From: Zarea fungicola
Lineage: Eukaryota > Ascomycota > Sordariomycetes > Hypocreales > Cordycipitaceae
NCBI GenBank assembly: GCA_900169235.1
Contig: FWCC01000052.1
Span: 4,242 to 68,241, forward strand
DNA: 64,000 nt
Direction of reading: 5' to 3'
Of the stretch, positions 34,616 through 45,394 are shown piece after piece. How positions within the stretch are numbered: position 1 is the stretch's first letter; each line of letters begins with the position of its first letter. The translations under genes were made by a program, and so were the position numbers. A model generated the notes under the pieces. It did not search any database. It saw only the letters and a program-made list of their open reading frames with translations, and was not told where the DNA came from.

Positions 34616-37600
34616 ATGGCTGCTGCTACTACTCGCTCGCTCATTGCTGCCATGAATGCCAATACTGCATCACCCACCGTTGCCACGATGCTTGCCTTTC
34701 TCCAAGCGGCTACTACTGTCTTTTCGGCTGCTTGGTCGGAACATGAGGATGTTGACGACGATGACAACGATGATGCAGCGAATCTCAGGCTTGCCACGCT
34801 CCTCTCCAACACGTCTCCTTCCAGCCCCGGTAATCACCTTCGCGCCGAGTTGTCTGGTGTGACTCCCCTCCTTTCCAATGAGACAAACTCGGCAAGCGAC
34901 GACAGTTTTGTCCCTCTTCTACTTTTGCAGCAATGCCGCAAGCTTGGGTCGGACATTGTCCTGCGACTTGACCATCTTGCTGAAGGACGGCAACGACAAG
35001 AGGAAGAGACAGTGACGGGTTGGAGCCTGGAGGACTTGGTGGTGCTTGGGGAACGGCTTGATACTTTGATTCAACGCGTTCAAGATCTTGAGAATTGCCC
35101 TCTGTGAGTTTCATCTTCTCCTTCTTCTTCTTGCCCTGCTCAATCAAAACGTTGTACCCGCGTTTTACTTTTTGTTTCCTTTTCCTCAGGCTAACTTGTC
35201 CAAACTCTCAATAGTCCTGCTGGAGAGCTTGCCCGTCTCGAAAAGCAACTGTCGTGCCGTCATGCACCTTTTGCTCCGCCATGTGACGAGTATTACCATC
35301 TCGACAGCAGCAGCAGCAGCAATGGAGCTGGCCAAGGAGAAAAAAAAGACCCATATGAGGAACAGCGCAAGCAAAGCAGGGCGCTGCGCCAAAACATCCA
35401 TCCGGCAAACCAGCCACGCCAAGTACCCGCTGACATTCTACACGACTTCATCCTCGAAGGTCTCGCGTATAAGAGTATGCATGATCGCGCAGACGAGGTC
35501 ACGGAAGCTTATGCCTCGACCTTTGACTGGGTCTTTGCCGACGCACCGGAATCGTCGTCGTCGTCGCAGGGACACACCGTGAAGCACAGCGTGAAGAATT
35601 GGCTGACCACCACGGAGGCTGGCCCCATCTACTGGATTACCGGCAAACCTGGCTCTGGCAAATCAACCTTTATTCGCTATCTGTTTCAACATGACGAGAC
35701 GATGCAATGTCTGCAGGACTGGTCTGGCGCGCAGGAGCCGCCGTGCCTTGTCGCTGGCTTCTTTTTCTGGACGAGTGGCTCCAGAGAGCAGCGCTCACAG
35801 ACGGGCCTGCTCAGGTCGCTGTTGCACCAGCTTCTGTCGGCCCATCCAGAATACATTGCGACGTCGTTCCCCACGCTCTGGAAAAAGCTGTGCGCCATGC
35901 CGACCAAGGAGCGCATTAAGCTGCGTCTAGACTGGACCGTCGAGGAACTTTTACCGGCGTTTTTGACATTTATTTCAACAGCCTCGGCGAAAATGAAGAT
36001 TTGCCTCTTTGTGGATGGCATGGATGAGTTTGAGGGCGACCATGCGGATATTATTGACTTGTTCAAGAGCCTTGCCACGGGACCCGGAGCGGCCAATGTC
36101 AAGATGTGTCTGTCGTCCCGCCCATGGGCCGTCTTTCAAGATGCGTTTGAATTTGCTGTGCCGAATCTCAAACTGCAGGAGCTGACCCATGGCGATATGC
36201 AGCAATATGTGTCGGAGAACTTGCAGCACAGCAGTCAAGTGCATGATATTTTGCAACAAGACGCAGTCAAGGGCGCCAAATTCTTGCAGTCGGTCATTGA
36301 GAGAGCGGATGGCGTGTTTCTGTGGGTAAGGCTGGCTGTTGACAAAATTTTGGAGCGATTTGTCGCGGGCGAAGGGCTGGAGGGTCTTGACACACTGTTG
36401 CAGACTCTACCGAGCGATCTTGATGAACTGTTTGCCAAGCTGCTCTTCGAGGATCAGACGGCAGACCAGTTGCAACAGTCTGCGTCGCTGTATAGTTTGA
36501 TGAGAGCGCGCGAAAAAGTGGCTGACTTTGTACGCAACGATTCTGCGAATAACCTGACTGTTTGGGAGTTGGCATTTGCTCTCGACAAGGCAGACGACGC
36601 GCTCGTCCTCGACAAGCTGCCCGTCGAAGAAGTGACCGATGAATACATTCAAGAACGTGGCGAAGCCACCATTGCAACAATCAACCAGCGCTTCGCCGGC
36701 TTACTCGACTTCCATTTCCGCAAGCGCGAGGGTAACCTTCGCATCATCCGTGGCAAAAAGAGGAAGGGCAGGAATGAACCAACAGCTAGAGACAAGGCGC
36801 GGAGCAGGATCGTCTACATTCACCGCACCGTGCGCGACTGGCTCGTCTTTGGCGCCGGTGTCCACGAGAAGCTCATGGCACAGCTCGCTTCAGACTTTGA
36901 CCCAAACCTGCGCTTGTTGCGCTCATACATTCTCCAGATGAAGCGCCCACTGGGCATCATTGATCACCATCGCATGCTGGATGATTGGTGGCCGGGCATC
37001 ACTCTTGCGCTGACTCACGCGCGCTACATTATGCACGACCCGGAAAGCCGGCAGAGGCCCTTTGTAAATGAGCTCAGCGAAACGATCGGCTGGTGGTGGG
37101 AGGCAAAGCCACACGACCCATACGACCACTGGGCACGCAACGCGTACGGGGCATTTGAGCTGCGCATGAAGCGGCCGCCCATCTGGCAGCCGTTTATGTG
37201 CCTGGCGGTGAAGTTTGGTCTGCGGACCTATGTCCGGGAGGAACTCGCTGCGCGCCGTGCACGGGATGAGGCCGGGGATCTCTCCGACGAGATGCGCGCG
37301 CTGCAAGTCAGTGACGCTGTTCCCTTGCTGGCGTACGCGACCGAGTTTCTCTGTTCGCGCAAAAAAACGATTTACCCACTGTCAGACCCTGGCCTGGTGG
37401 AGGATTTGCTGAGGAGCGTGTGTCGTATTAATCCCGGTGTGAATCATGGGTACGTGGATTTTGCGAGCAACAAGGACACGACGGCGTGGCTGGCTCTACT
37501 CCGGCATCTGCGGGATGCACGACGAAGGCGATGGATCAAACTATATGATGCCGATGAGGACGGTACACAGCGCTGGGTAAAAGTGGTGAGTCTGTTCTTG

Positions 37601-37777
37601 GACGTTGGCGGCGCGGATGTGCTTGCGCGAGTGGAAGAGGATATATGGGACCCGGCGATTACAGCAGATGGGGTCATGGATTTGCTGGATGAGACATATT
37701 TCGATGCGGAGATTCGTCGTTTGCAAGACATGTTGCATGGATTGCAAAAGGGCAAGAGCAAGGAAATTGCAAAGTAA
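34616..37777 (+). CDS. NACHT-domain STAND protein (NLR-like)
   Basis: Exons 34616-35103 and 35215-37777, with a 111-nt intron ending CTCAATAG; product 1016 aa. The start is the ATG of MAAATTRSL. The first 250 residues hold helical segments with an acidic patch (EHEDVDDDD) and a serine run, and probably form the effector or linker domain; I cannot name it. The P-loop GKPGSGKST is at 306-314, Walker B-like CLFVDGMDEFEGD follows at about 427, and the SRPW motif after that matches fungal NACHT ATPases. The region after the NACHT (VDKILERFVAGEGLEGL, then HRTVRDWL) resembles the DUF7791-type winged-helix and helical lobe of fungal NACHT proteins. No WD40, TPR or ankyrin repeats follow, so it belongs to the repeat-less class. 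Such proteins act as intracellular sensors in non-self recognition; the role here is inferred. Confidence 0.88.
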
Positions 37778-37865
37778 TCATGCTCGTGTTGGGTTGATTG
37801 ATTTTCGGATGATGCAAGATTGGGACCAATAAATTGTGGTGTGTGTGTATGTGTTTGTGTGATTT

Positions 37866-39141
37866 TTAGTACCCTTCTTTTCTGTTAATCAAGTTCATCA
37901 GTCTTTTACCATTGCTAAACCGTGTCAAGTTTGCCATGAGAACTTCGAATACGCGCTCCATGTATTTTGTCGTATTACCACTGACGTGCGGTGTGATGAT
38001 GACGTTCTTGGCATGCCACAAGGGATGGGCTTCCGGCAACGGCTCCGGGTCTGTAACGTCCAGGGCCGCGCCACGAATCACATCTTGCTCTAATGCATCA
38101 ATCAAGTCACTCGTGTTAATGATTGGTCCGCGACCAATGTTGGAGACGAACGTGCGCTTTGCCCGCAAGACCTCGAACTCGGGCTTCGAAATGAGGCCCC
38201 GTGTCTTTGGTGTGAGAGGCATGGCGATGACGAGAAGGTCCAGCCCGGAGCGAAGAAACTCGTGCAGCTCGACGGTTGAGCCTCCGGAGAACCACTGGTC
38301 GGGCAGCGTGCCGTCTGGATCACCAAGGCCATCGGGGTGGTAGGAGTCGTCACGACGAGATTGTGGGTTGCGGCGGGGGTGGAGGGTGTAGGCGTGGACA
38401 GACATGCCCATGGATTTGCAGACGCGGGCAACTTGTCTGCCGATGCTGCCGTAGCCCAATATGCCTCTGATGCTGTTGTTAGAGATGGTGAGGTATGATA
38501 ACTGGAACCTGGTTAGGGAAGGGATGACTTGCACTCGCTTGCCGACTGAATCATTGGCTGCGACTGGATTGGGTTTCCATTTTCCATGCCGCTGATTTTC
38601 AAGATATTGCGGGACTATGATACGGGTGAGTTGGTATTCTTCGAAGAAATAGGGTGGCAAAGAAACAAGCAACTAGAACTAACAATGATGTTGGAATGCA
38701 AGAAACGTTCCCACCACCCACTCTGATATTTGCGGTCTAACAATGGTAATCTCTGTTAAGCCCCATTTCCAGCTATATTTAGTGAGCGGCGAGGATGCAT
38801 TTGACATACCCATGTACACCGCTTGCGTTGCAGAATGATATCTCGGTGTCTGTAAAGATGGGCTTGTCGACGAGACCATCCGCGCCAGCTGAACTCACTT
38901 GAACAAACTCCAACTTCTTAGCCTGCTCAACAGACGGCAGGTGGAATTTGTCAGTAAGAGCCAGTGTGGCATCGACCCATGGATCTGAGGTCTTTGGCTC
39001 ATTGGGAAGCTGTATTTGTAGATCGGGAAAGGCGGTTTGGAGGCGATGGAGAGCGTCGTCGGGGAGAGGATTGTTATCGACGACGACGAGCTTGTGGCCC
39101 TTGAGTGTCCTGTTGACGGGTGTCATTTTGATCAATGTCAT
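37866..39141 (-). CDS. D-isomer-specific 2-hydroxyacid dehydrogenase
   Basis: Exons 39141-38810, 38736-38684, 38614-38533 and 38466-37866, with introns of 73, 69 and 66 nt; product 355 aa (350 if the second ATG, MTPVNRT, is used). NAD(P)-dependent reduction or oxidation of 2-oxo/2-hydroxy acids. The Rossmann fingerprint is GILGYGSIGRQVARV at about 157-171. The catalytic triad is R268 (NIGRG), E297 (DPEPL) and H316 (TPHVSG), in the usual order. The insert HPRRNPQSRRDDSYH is typical of a fungal subgroup. The third intron starts with GC (GT|GCAAGT) and ends CATCAG after a CTAAC branch site. Only this choice restores KRVGILGYG; reading through keeps an open frame with about 22 extra residues before the fingerprint. 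Tail-to-tail with the NACHT gene, 88 bases apart. Confidence 0.9.
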
Positions 39142-40133
39142 GACTTTTCAGCTAAGAATTGAGGTGCGATGTAGACGGCGAGCAGTGAATAGATGGATCA
39201 TGATGAGCGAGCAGGGCGATGGTTGTTGGTGAGTCTACTACAGTGGGTCACAAGTAATTCCGCTGTAACAGAAGCAGATATGACGCCGCCACAGCGACAA
39301 AGCACGCAACAAATGTTACTGGACAGTGGTGATTGGCGGGTTTTACAGAGGCTGTGGCGTTTTTATTACAGTGGATTACAGAAGGCGTGGCGGCGCCTAT
39401 AACAACTCATTCCAGTGGACTGGCTGATGCTGAGCAGCTTTGACACAGCGCCAGTATATCGCAGTAACAACCGACTACAGGGAGGAGCTTGAATATATCG
39501 ACAAGATCACCAACGTGTTACCCAAATCTTTCATCTACGGGTAGCCTGAATGCAAAGGGCGGCAGTCCCATTACCTAATGCCTCTTATCATGCCTTGTCG
39601 TAGCATTACCAACCGTTGTCGGGTACATGACCCACGGCACGGCTGGTAGACGCAATGATGGCCGATCGTCAGTTGATGTGGAATTCGAGATGCAAACTAC
39701 AGTGATTGACGTTGTGATATCGGGGTCAACTGTCTGTAGGGAACGTAATTTATTCAAAAGAAGTGATAACGGGCAACCGTTCTAGGCATAACGCACACTG
39801 TAACGGTGCGAGAGGTTGCTTGAAGGTACCACGGCTCCCTCCATAACGGCAACCATACGGGCTCCCAAGTCCACTAACAGGCGCGCCGCGTACCCGCTAT
39901 GATCGCTATCATCCCCAGCCATTCGGCTTGTCTCAACAGCGCCAGTAATGCATATTCCGCGCACGCTGCAGCTTCCTGTTCAGGTTAGAGATACCAAGAC
40001 GTCGGGATATAAAATTACTGGAGGGAGTGACGTCCAAAATACCAATCCACTCCAATTTTCTCCGCCGAGATTTTCATCCATCCTAATCAAAAGAGTTCCC
40101 GGTCGTGGAAGGGTTCGTCAGGTAGCAGTCAGG
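39142..40133. other. Divergent promoter region between hydroxyacid dehydrogenase and S28 peptidase
   Basis: About 1 kb between divergent starts, so both promoters lie here. Several near-repeats of GTGGCG/ACAGTGG words occur around 39240-39440 (for example CTACAGTGGGTCACA and TTACAGTGGATTACAG), without a clear unit. No gene seen. Confidence 0.5.
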
Positions 40134-41870
40134 ATGAAGGCACCTCTACAGCTGCTCCCAATCGCGCTGCTCGCCCGCACTGCGACCGCTGCCTTCTTCG
40201 CGGGACCAAGTTCCCTGCTCAAGACCCAAGACAACGCACCTCCCAATATAAGCCATCGCATCAAGGGCTACAACTTCTCAGTACCCGTGGATCACTTTCA
40301 CAATGAGACCAAGTATGAGCCGCACTCTGATGGTCTCTTTCCTCTGCGCTACTGGCTCGACACCTCCAACTACCGCCCTGGCGGCCCCGTCATTGTCCTG
40401 CACTCGGGCGAGTTTGATAGCGTTGGGCGCCTAGACTATCTTGACCATGGCATCGTCCCAATTCTCACAAAGGCCACCGGCGGCATCGGAATCGTCATGG
40501 AGCACCGCTACTACGGCACTAGCTGGCCAGTCGCCAATGCCTCCACCGAGAACATGCGCTTCCTCACCACCGCTCAGGCCCTCGCCGACACGGCCTACTT
40601 TGCCAGGCACATTACCTTTCCCGGCCTGGAACATCTCAACTTGACGTCGCCTGGTACTCCTTGGCTTCTCTATGGTGGCTCCTACGCCGGTGGCTTCGTC
40701 GCTCTTATGCGCAAGATCTATCCCGACGTCTACTGGGGCGCCATCTCTTCCTCGGGTGTCACCGTAGCCATCAACAGCTTCTGGCAGTACTCGGAGGCGT
40801 TCCGCAACTTTGCTCCCGCAGGCTGCTCTGACGCCCAGCAAGCCCTGACGAAAATCGTTGACTCTATCCTCTTTGGCGGCGACCAGAAAGAGGTTGATAC
40901 CCTCAAGGCAATGTTCCATCTCAACGGCCTCCAGAACGATGAGTTTGCCCAGACCCTGACAGCTCCCACAAGCGGCCTGCAGTCGACCAATTGGGCCACA
41001 GAAGATGACGAGGATCAACTGAGCTTCTATTGCGCGACCATTACCTCAACAGCCCGCCTATTTGCGAGCACAGCCCACCTCGAGAGCAAGGCCAAGCACT
41101 ATGTAACTCTCAGCGGCGCCGGAAAGGAGGACCTGGAGAAGCGCTCTGCCCAACTGCTCAACTGGGCTGGCTACATTCGAAACATGGACAAGAAGCTCAA
41201 ACGTGGAAGCTGCAAGGGCTTGAAGAACCTCGAGTGCTACTCTTCCCGCCACATGCCGGATGAGATTGAAATTACCAACAACATGTATCGCGCATGGCTG
41301 TGGCAAACTTGCACAGAGTAGGTCACCACTTGAGCCCTCAAAAACTTGAAAGAAAAAGAAAAAAAGAAATAAAAGAAATAAAACTAACTGGGGAATAGAT
41401 GGGGTTACTTTATGAACGGCGAAGACGTCCCCCAGGACCGTCTTCCCATCATCTCGCGCGCCATCACCGTCGAGTACTCGACAGTTAATTGCCGTCGCTT
41501 CTTTAACATCACCAACCCACCAAATGTCGACCTAATCAACCAGTACGGTGGCTTCAACATCAGCTACCCGCGCCTTGCCATCATTGACGGCATGCAGGAT
41601 CCCTGGCGTGCTGCGACTCCGCACGCCGATGGCCAACCCGATCGTGTCTCGACCACTTCAGAGCCCTACCTCATGATTGACTGGGGTGTGCACCACTGGG
41701 ACGAATTTGGCGCCCGCGACGGGGCTGAGGAGGGACTGCCGCCGACGCAAGTGGTGGACAATCAGAACCAGCAAATTCAATTTGTCAAGGCCTGGCTGAA
41801 GCAGTGGGATGCGGAGAACAATGGGAAGAAGGCCAACCAAAAAAGCGACTCGTTGTCTGAGGAGCTATAA
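40134..41870 (+). CDS. Secreted serine carboxypeptidase, family S28
   Basis: Exons 40134-41317 and 41399-41870, with an 81-nt GTAGGT...GAATAG intron; product 551 aa. The upstream in-frame 62 codons lack a signal sequence, whereas the chosen ATG begins MKAPLQLLPIALLARTATA, a clear signal peptide. It belongs to the prolyl carboxypeptidase/dipeptidyl-peptidase group that removes residues after proline. The nucleophile elbow GGSYAGG gives S183, catalytic aspartate D462 lies in DGMQDPW and histidine H493 or H494 in WGVHHWDE. The early motif VDHFHNET is also typical. Several N-glycosylation sequons (for example NET, NAS, NLT, NIT) agree with secretion. The long C-terminus after the His is helical and ends in a lysine/serine tail. 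A role in external protein digestion is likely. Confidence 0.93.
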
Positions 41871-41998
41871 TTTATGAATATGTACAATTAACATGTATGG
41901 ATCATTTTGAATACCAGAAAGGCACTTTAGTCACAAGGATATATTGGCAATTCAGAACACGGTCGTGCTGCTAGTAAATGCCATGGACAGTAAGGCTA

Positions 41999-43249
41999 CT
42001 ATGGCTCTTCATCAAATATCCAGGAAAGACCCTGCAAGAGCTTCTCCAGCCACCTCTTTGACTCGGGCAAATCGGGGCACGTAGTCCAAAATCCGTGCGG
42101 CAGTCCGGGATACACATCAAGCTTGGTGCCCAATCCTTCCTCTTTCAGCAATTGTTCCAGCAGCAGCGATTCATCACGCCGCGGATCCCACCCGCAGACG
42201 GAAAAGTAGGCCTTTTTCGCAATGTCGGCGTGAGAGTCGAAGAGTAGAGACGACAGGCGCTTATCAAAAGGCGGTGCGCCGTACTTGGCTAAATGGAGAA
42301 GCGTGTTAATCGAAATGTTCCCGTTCTGTTTTTTCTTTCTTTTCATCTCCCTGCTGTTCAGAGCATCGTTGTTTTCGGCCCCCTCGACGAGCAACGTACC
42401 AGCAAAGTAATCAATCGATTTACGCGTCAAACCAGGCGCATCGTTAATTTCGTCAATACTCAAGATGCGCTCGAGGTATTTCTCGGGCCGCGCATCCGGG
42501 TGGCAGTAGCTTCCCGCGAGAAACACGACGCCTGTGATTTTCGGTGTCAGGCCCTCGTCGCGGGCATAGTGCGAGATGCCGGATGTAAAGTTGGCGCCCG
42601 CAGAGGTGCCGCCCAGGACAAAGCCTTTGGCCAGGTCTAGATGAAGTCTCTTCTGACCTTCCTCAGAGGCGACCTGCAAAAAGAAAACACGGGAGCGTCA
42701 GCGGCAACGAGTTGACTGGGGTCAAGTTTGCCAAAAAGAAAGGAGCTTGTCATACCCATCGTACAACGTCAAAACAATCCTGGAATCCCACTGGAAACTT
42801 GTCTTCGGGAGCAAGTCTATACTCGACGCTCACGACGCGCACGCTGAGTTTTGCGGCGATGGCACGGCAGGTAATATCGTCCGTTTCTAGGCCGCCGGTG
42901 ACGTAGCCGCCACCGTGCATGTACAAAAACAACGGTAGTTTGGAGTCAGCGCTGGCACCATCATCATGCGTCTTGCAGTAACTGCGGATGCGAATGAGGT
43001 GCTCGTCGCGGGCAGCGACATCAAACTCATAAATGTCTAGTCCGTCCCGTGGTGTAATGGGCGCACGATCTCTTTTCATACCATGCACCTTTGTGCCCGG
43101 GGGCAAGTTGTTGGGGAACTAGGAGAGGAGATTTGTTTGCATTAGGTGGCTTTTATTATCTGATGTTGACATGGGAAAGATGGGAGAGGGTGGTTACTTA
43201 CATCTACCCATTCCGGGTCCGGTTTTGCGAGATATCTGTACTCGGCCAT
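41999..43249 (-). CDS. Alpha/beta-hydrolase, hormone-sensitive lipase type
   Basis: Exons 43249-43202, 43118-42756 and 42673-41999, with introns of 83 and 82 nt; product 361 aa. The short first exon codes MAEYRYLAKPDPEWVD, which fits the usual start of fungal esterases in this family. The oxyanion motif HGGGY is at 84-88, the nucleophile is S161 in GGTSAGAN, the aspartate is D300 in CGWDPRRDE and the histidine is H330 in LPHGF. All four elements are in place, so an active carboxylesterase or lipase is expected. No signal peptide is present; probably intracellular. An insertion with a lysine-rich stretch (MKRKKKQ) and N-rich loop lies in the cap region at about 225-245. It is convergent with the S28 gene (128 bases). 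Substrate unknown. Confidence 0.9.
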
Positions 43250-43780
43250 TTTTTCAACACAATATATGTATATAGTATGAATATGGTTATGAATAACCTT
43301 AAAAGGCCTGTGAGGGTTTAATTAGCATGCTAAAATCGAGAGAACTTGCGACAGGGAGCTATTCTTCAACGGAATGATCACCGTGCGGAGTCGGAGCTAC
43401 GCCGGACAGACCAGTTCAAGCTCCGAGAGCCAGACCAGATAGGATACGAGGTGACCCCACTGCCGTTCGTTCATCATATTTGCAAAAGCACTCCACGGAG
43501 AGAATGCTTTTTTGCATGCTTTTTCTGCATGCTTTTTTGCAATCATGTGTCTAGAAATCGACCTAGCCCGTGGTCTTCGCAATGGTAGCTTTCGAAGTGC
43601 AATAATGGAGTACTTGGGACACAAGCTTGATCTCGGCTTCAATAAAAATTGTTATTGCTACTTAATGTACTCAAATAAGCGCTAGTTAAACAAAGTCATC
43701 TAGAAACGCGATGCAGAATGCTACTTATCAGAACTATCAGCACTAATCTTCTTGTCGGACTTCTGGTTGCTTTCGGCATC
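43250..43780. other. Intergenic stretch between esterase and ankyrin gene end
   Basis: 531 bases, with the esterase promoter near 43250-43330. It contains a direct repeat of TGCATGCTTTTT (43505-43541). No gene seen. Confidence 0.5.
43505..43541. repeat. Imperfect tandem repeat of about 13 bp
   Basis: Three neighbouring copies of a GCTTTTTTGCAT-like word. Simple sequence of unknown meaning. Confidence 0.6.
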
Positions 43781-45394
43781 CTAGTTCCCAACCAGTTGCT
43801 GCGCAAGTCGCTTGCCATCTTCACTAAACAAATTGACCACCTCGGTAAGCTGTCTGGCGACAGCGATATCAATCGGTGTTCGGAACTCGCTATCCTCTTT
43901 GCGTGGATCCAAGCCCAGGCCTAGAAGCATTACAAACAACTCTTTAATCATACCCACCTCTCTCCAGATGTTCCGTTCCTCATCCATCTCTTTGGCGGCC
44001 GCCACATGAAGCAGGTTTCGTCCCTTTGCATCCGTGACGTCTAATTTGGTGCCAAGACCTGCGAGAAATCCAAGTACTTTTACGTATGCATGTTTTGAAT
44101 CCTCTGCGTAGTTCCAGCTGCTCCTTGTTTGCGTATACCCTAATGCCACCGCGGCAGCGGCCACGGATTGGCCCGCATCGTTTTGTGCGTTGATGTCGAG
44201 GGAGGCAGCAAGATCTTGGAAAAGTGCCTTTGCCTGGGTGACAGCCTCTGGGTTATCTCCAGCGAGGGAACGCGCAATGTAGTGTAGCGCGGAGTTGCCG
44301 GTGACGGGATCGGCAATGCCAACGTCTGCGCCGGAGGCGACTAGATGCCGAATGACAAAGTCCATTGACGTCTCTCGGCAGGAGAAGGCTCCCAATGCAA
44401 GGTGGAGGGGCAACCGGCCCTGATGATCAGCAATTTCGATCATGGAAGGATCCCTTGCGACGAGAGCCTTGAATGCTTCCTGGCCGTCAGTATCGAGGGG
44501 CACTGTTTGGGTGCAGATCCAATGCAGCGCAGTTCGACCTTGCTCATCCGCCAATGTGACATCAGATCCAGCCTTTACCAACGCTACTATGGTATCCACC
44601 ATGACGGTTTGCACTGGCGTCACTTTAAGATACCGATTTGTGTTAGGCGCACCTGGTATACATGCCTGGACAAGAAGAGTGCGGCCATTGCTCCCCCTCA
44701 TATCTAGTTTGGCATCCTTGATCAATGCAAGACAGGCCGTGACCAGACCGCGATCTTCCGCAATCCTCTGCAAAACAAAGCTACCATCTGGGTATTTTGC
44801 ATAGGGATCAGCACCACGGGCCAGGAGCAATTTCGTCATCGCCAGCTGCCGTTCAGCCAAATCCCCCAGATCATCAAGGGCTGTTGACCGTGCCGCTTCG
44901 TGTAGAGCATAGCGATTGCTGAATTGCAGGAGACCCTCGCGAGTGTCAGCACTATCGTACGGCCAGAACTGTTTACGATGAGCGCCTATGTTTAGTGGCT
45001 CTGTGTTGGGATCAAAGCCAGCATCGAGCAACGCCTCAACAGCCTTGGGAAGCATCCACATGCGCACGCTGCGCATTATCACATCTGGTGAATGAGTCCC
45101 ATCCACACCTGCTGCGACCAATAGTTCAAAAGCGGCTGGCTTTTTAGCTAAATCGAGCGCGCACAAGTTGGCGGCGCAACCGGCAGGATTCATATTACCC
45201 CAGTCGTGCGATTGGTGCTCGGTCCTCGCATTGACATTTGCACCATGCTCTAGTAGTATTCGGGCCGCTTCGATGTTCCAATGCCTATTCTCGTCATGGT
45301 GATCAAGGGCCACCAGTAACGGCGTTAGCCCATCAAGTGTTCGAGCCTCAATATGTGCGCCTTTGGAAAGTAAATATCTCAAGGCCGCGAGATG
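43781..45394 (-). pseudogene. Ankyrin-repeat segment cut off by an in-frame TGA
   Basis: This 537-codon frame is exactly in phase with the NACHT-ankyrin gene upstream, and only one TGA (45395-45397) separates them. The sequence runs straight on through an ankyrin unit (SKGSEF, stop, HLAALRYLLSKGAHIEA). The segment holds about a dozen further ankyrin-like repeats (for example TALHWICTQ, SALHYIARS, LLHVAAAKEM) and ends RLAQQLVGN. The first internal ATG lies at 45193, well inside a repeat and with no promoter or splice signal seen, so an independent gene is unlikely. Either the product is truncated, or the stop is a recent nonsense change, a sequencing error or a read-through site (TGA C context). 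Confidence 0.7.

Noticed and set aside
39948..40133. 62-codon N-terminal extension of the S28 peptidase
   Set aside because: The internal ATG starts a clear signal peptide; the upstream part is promoter-like and would hide it.
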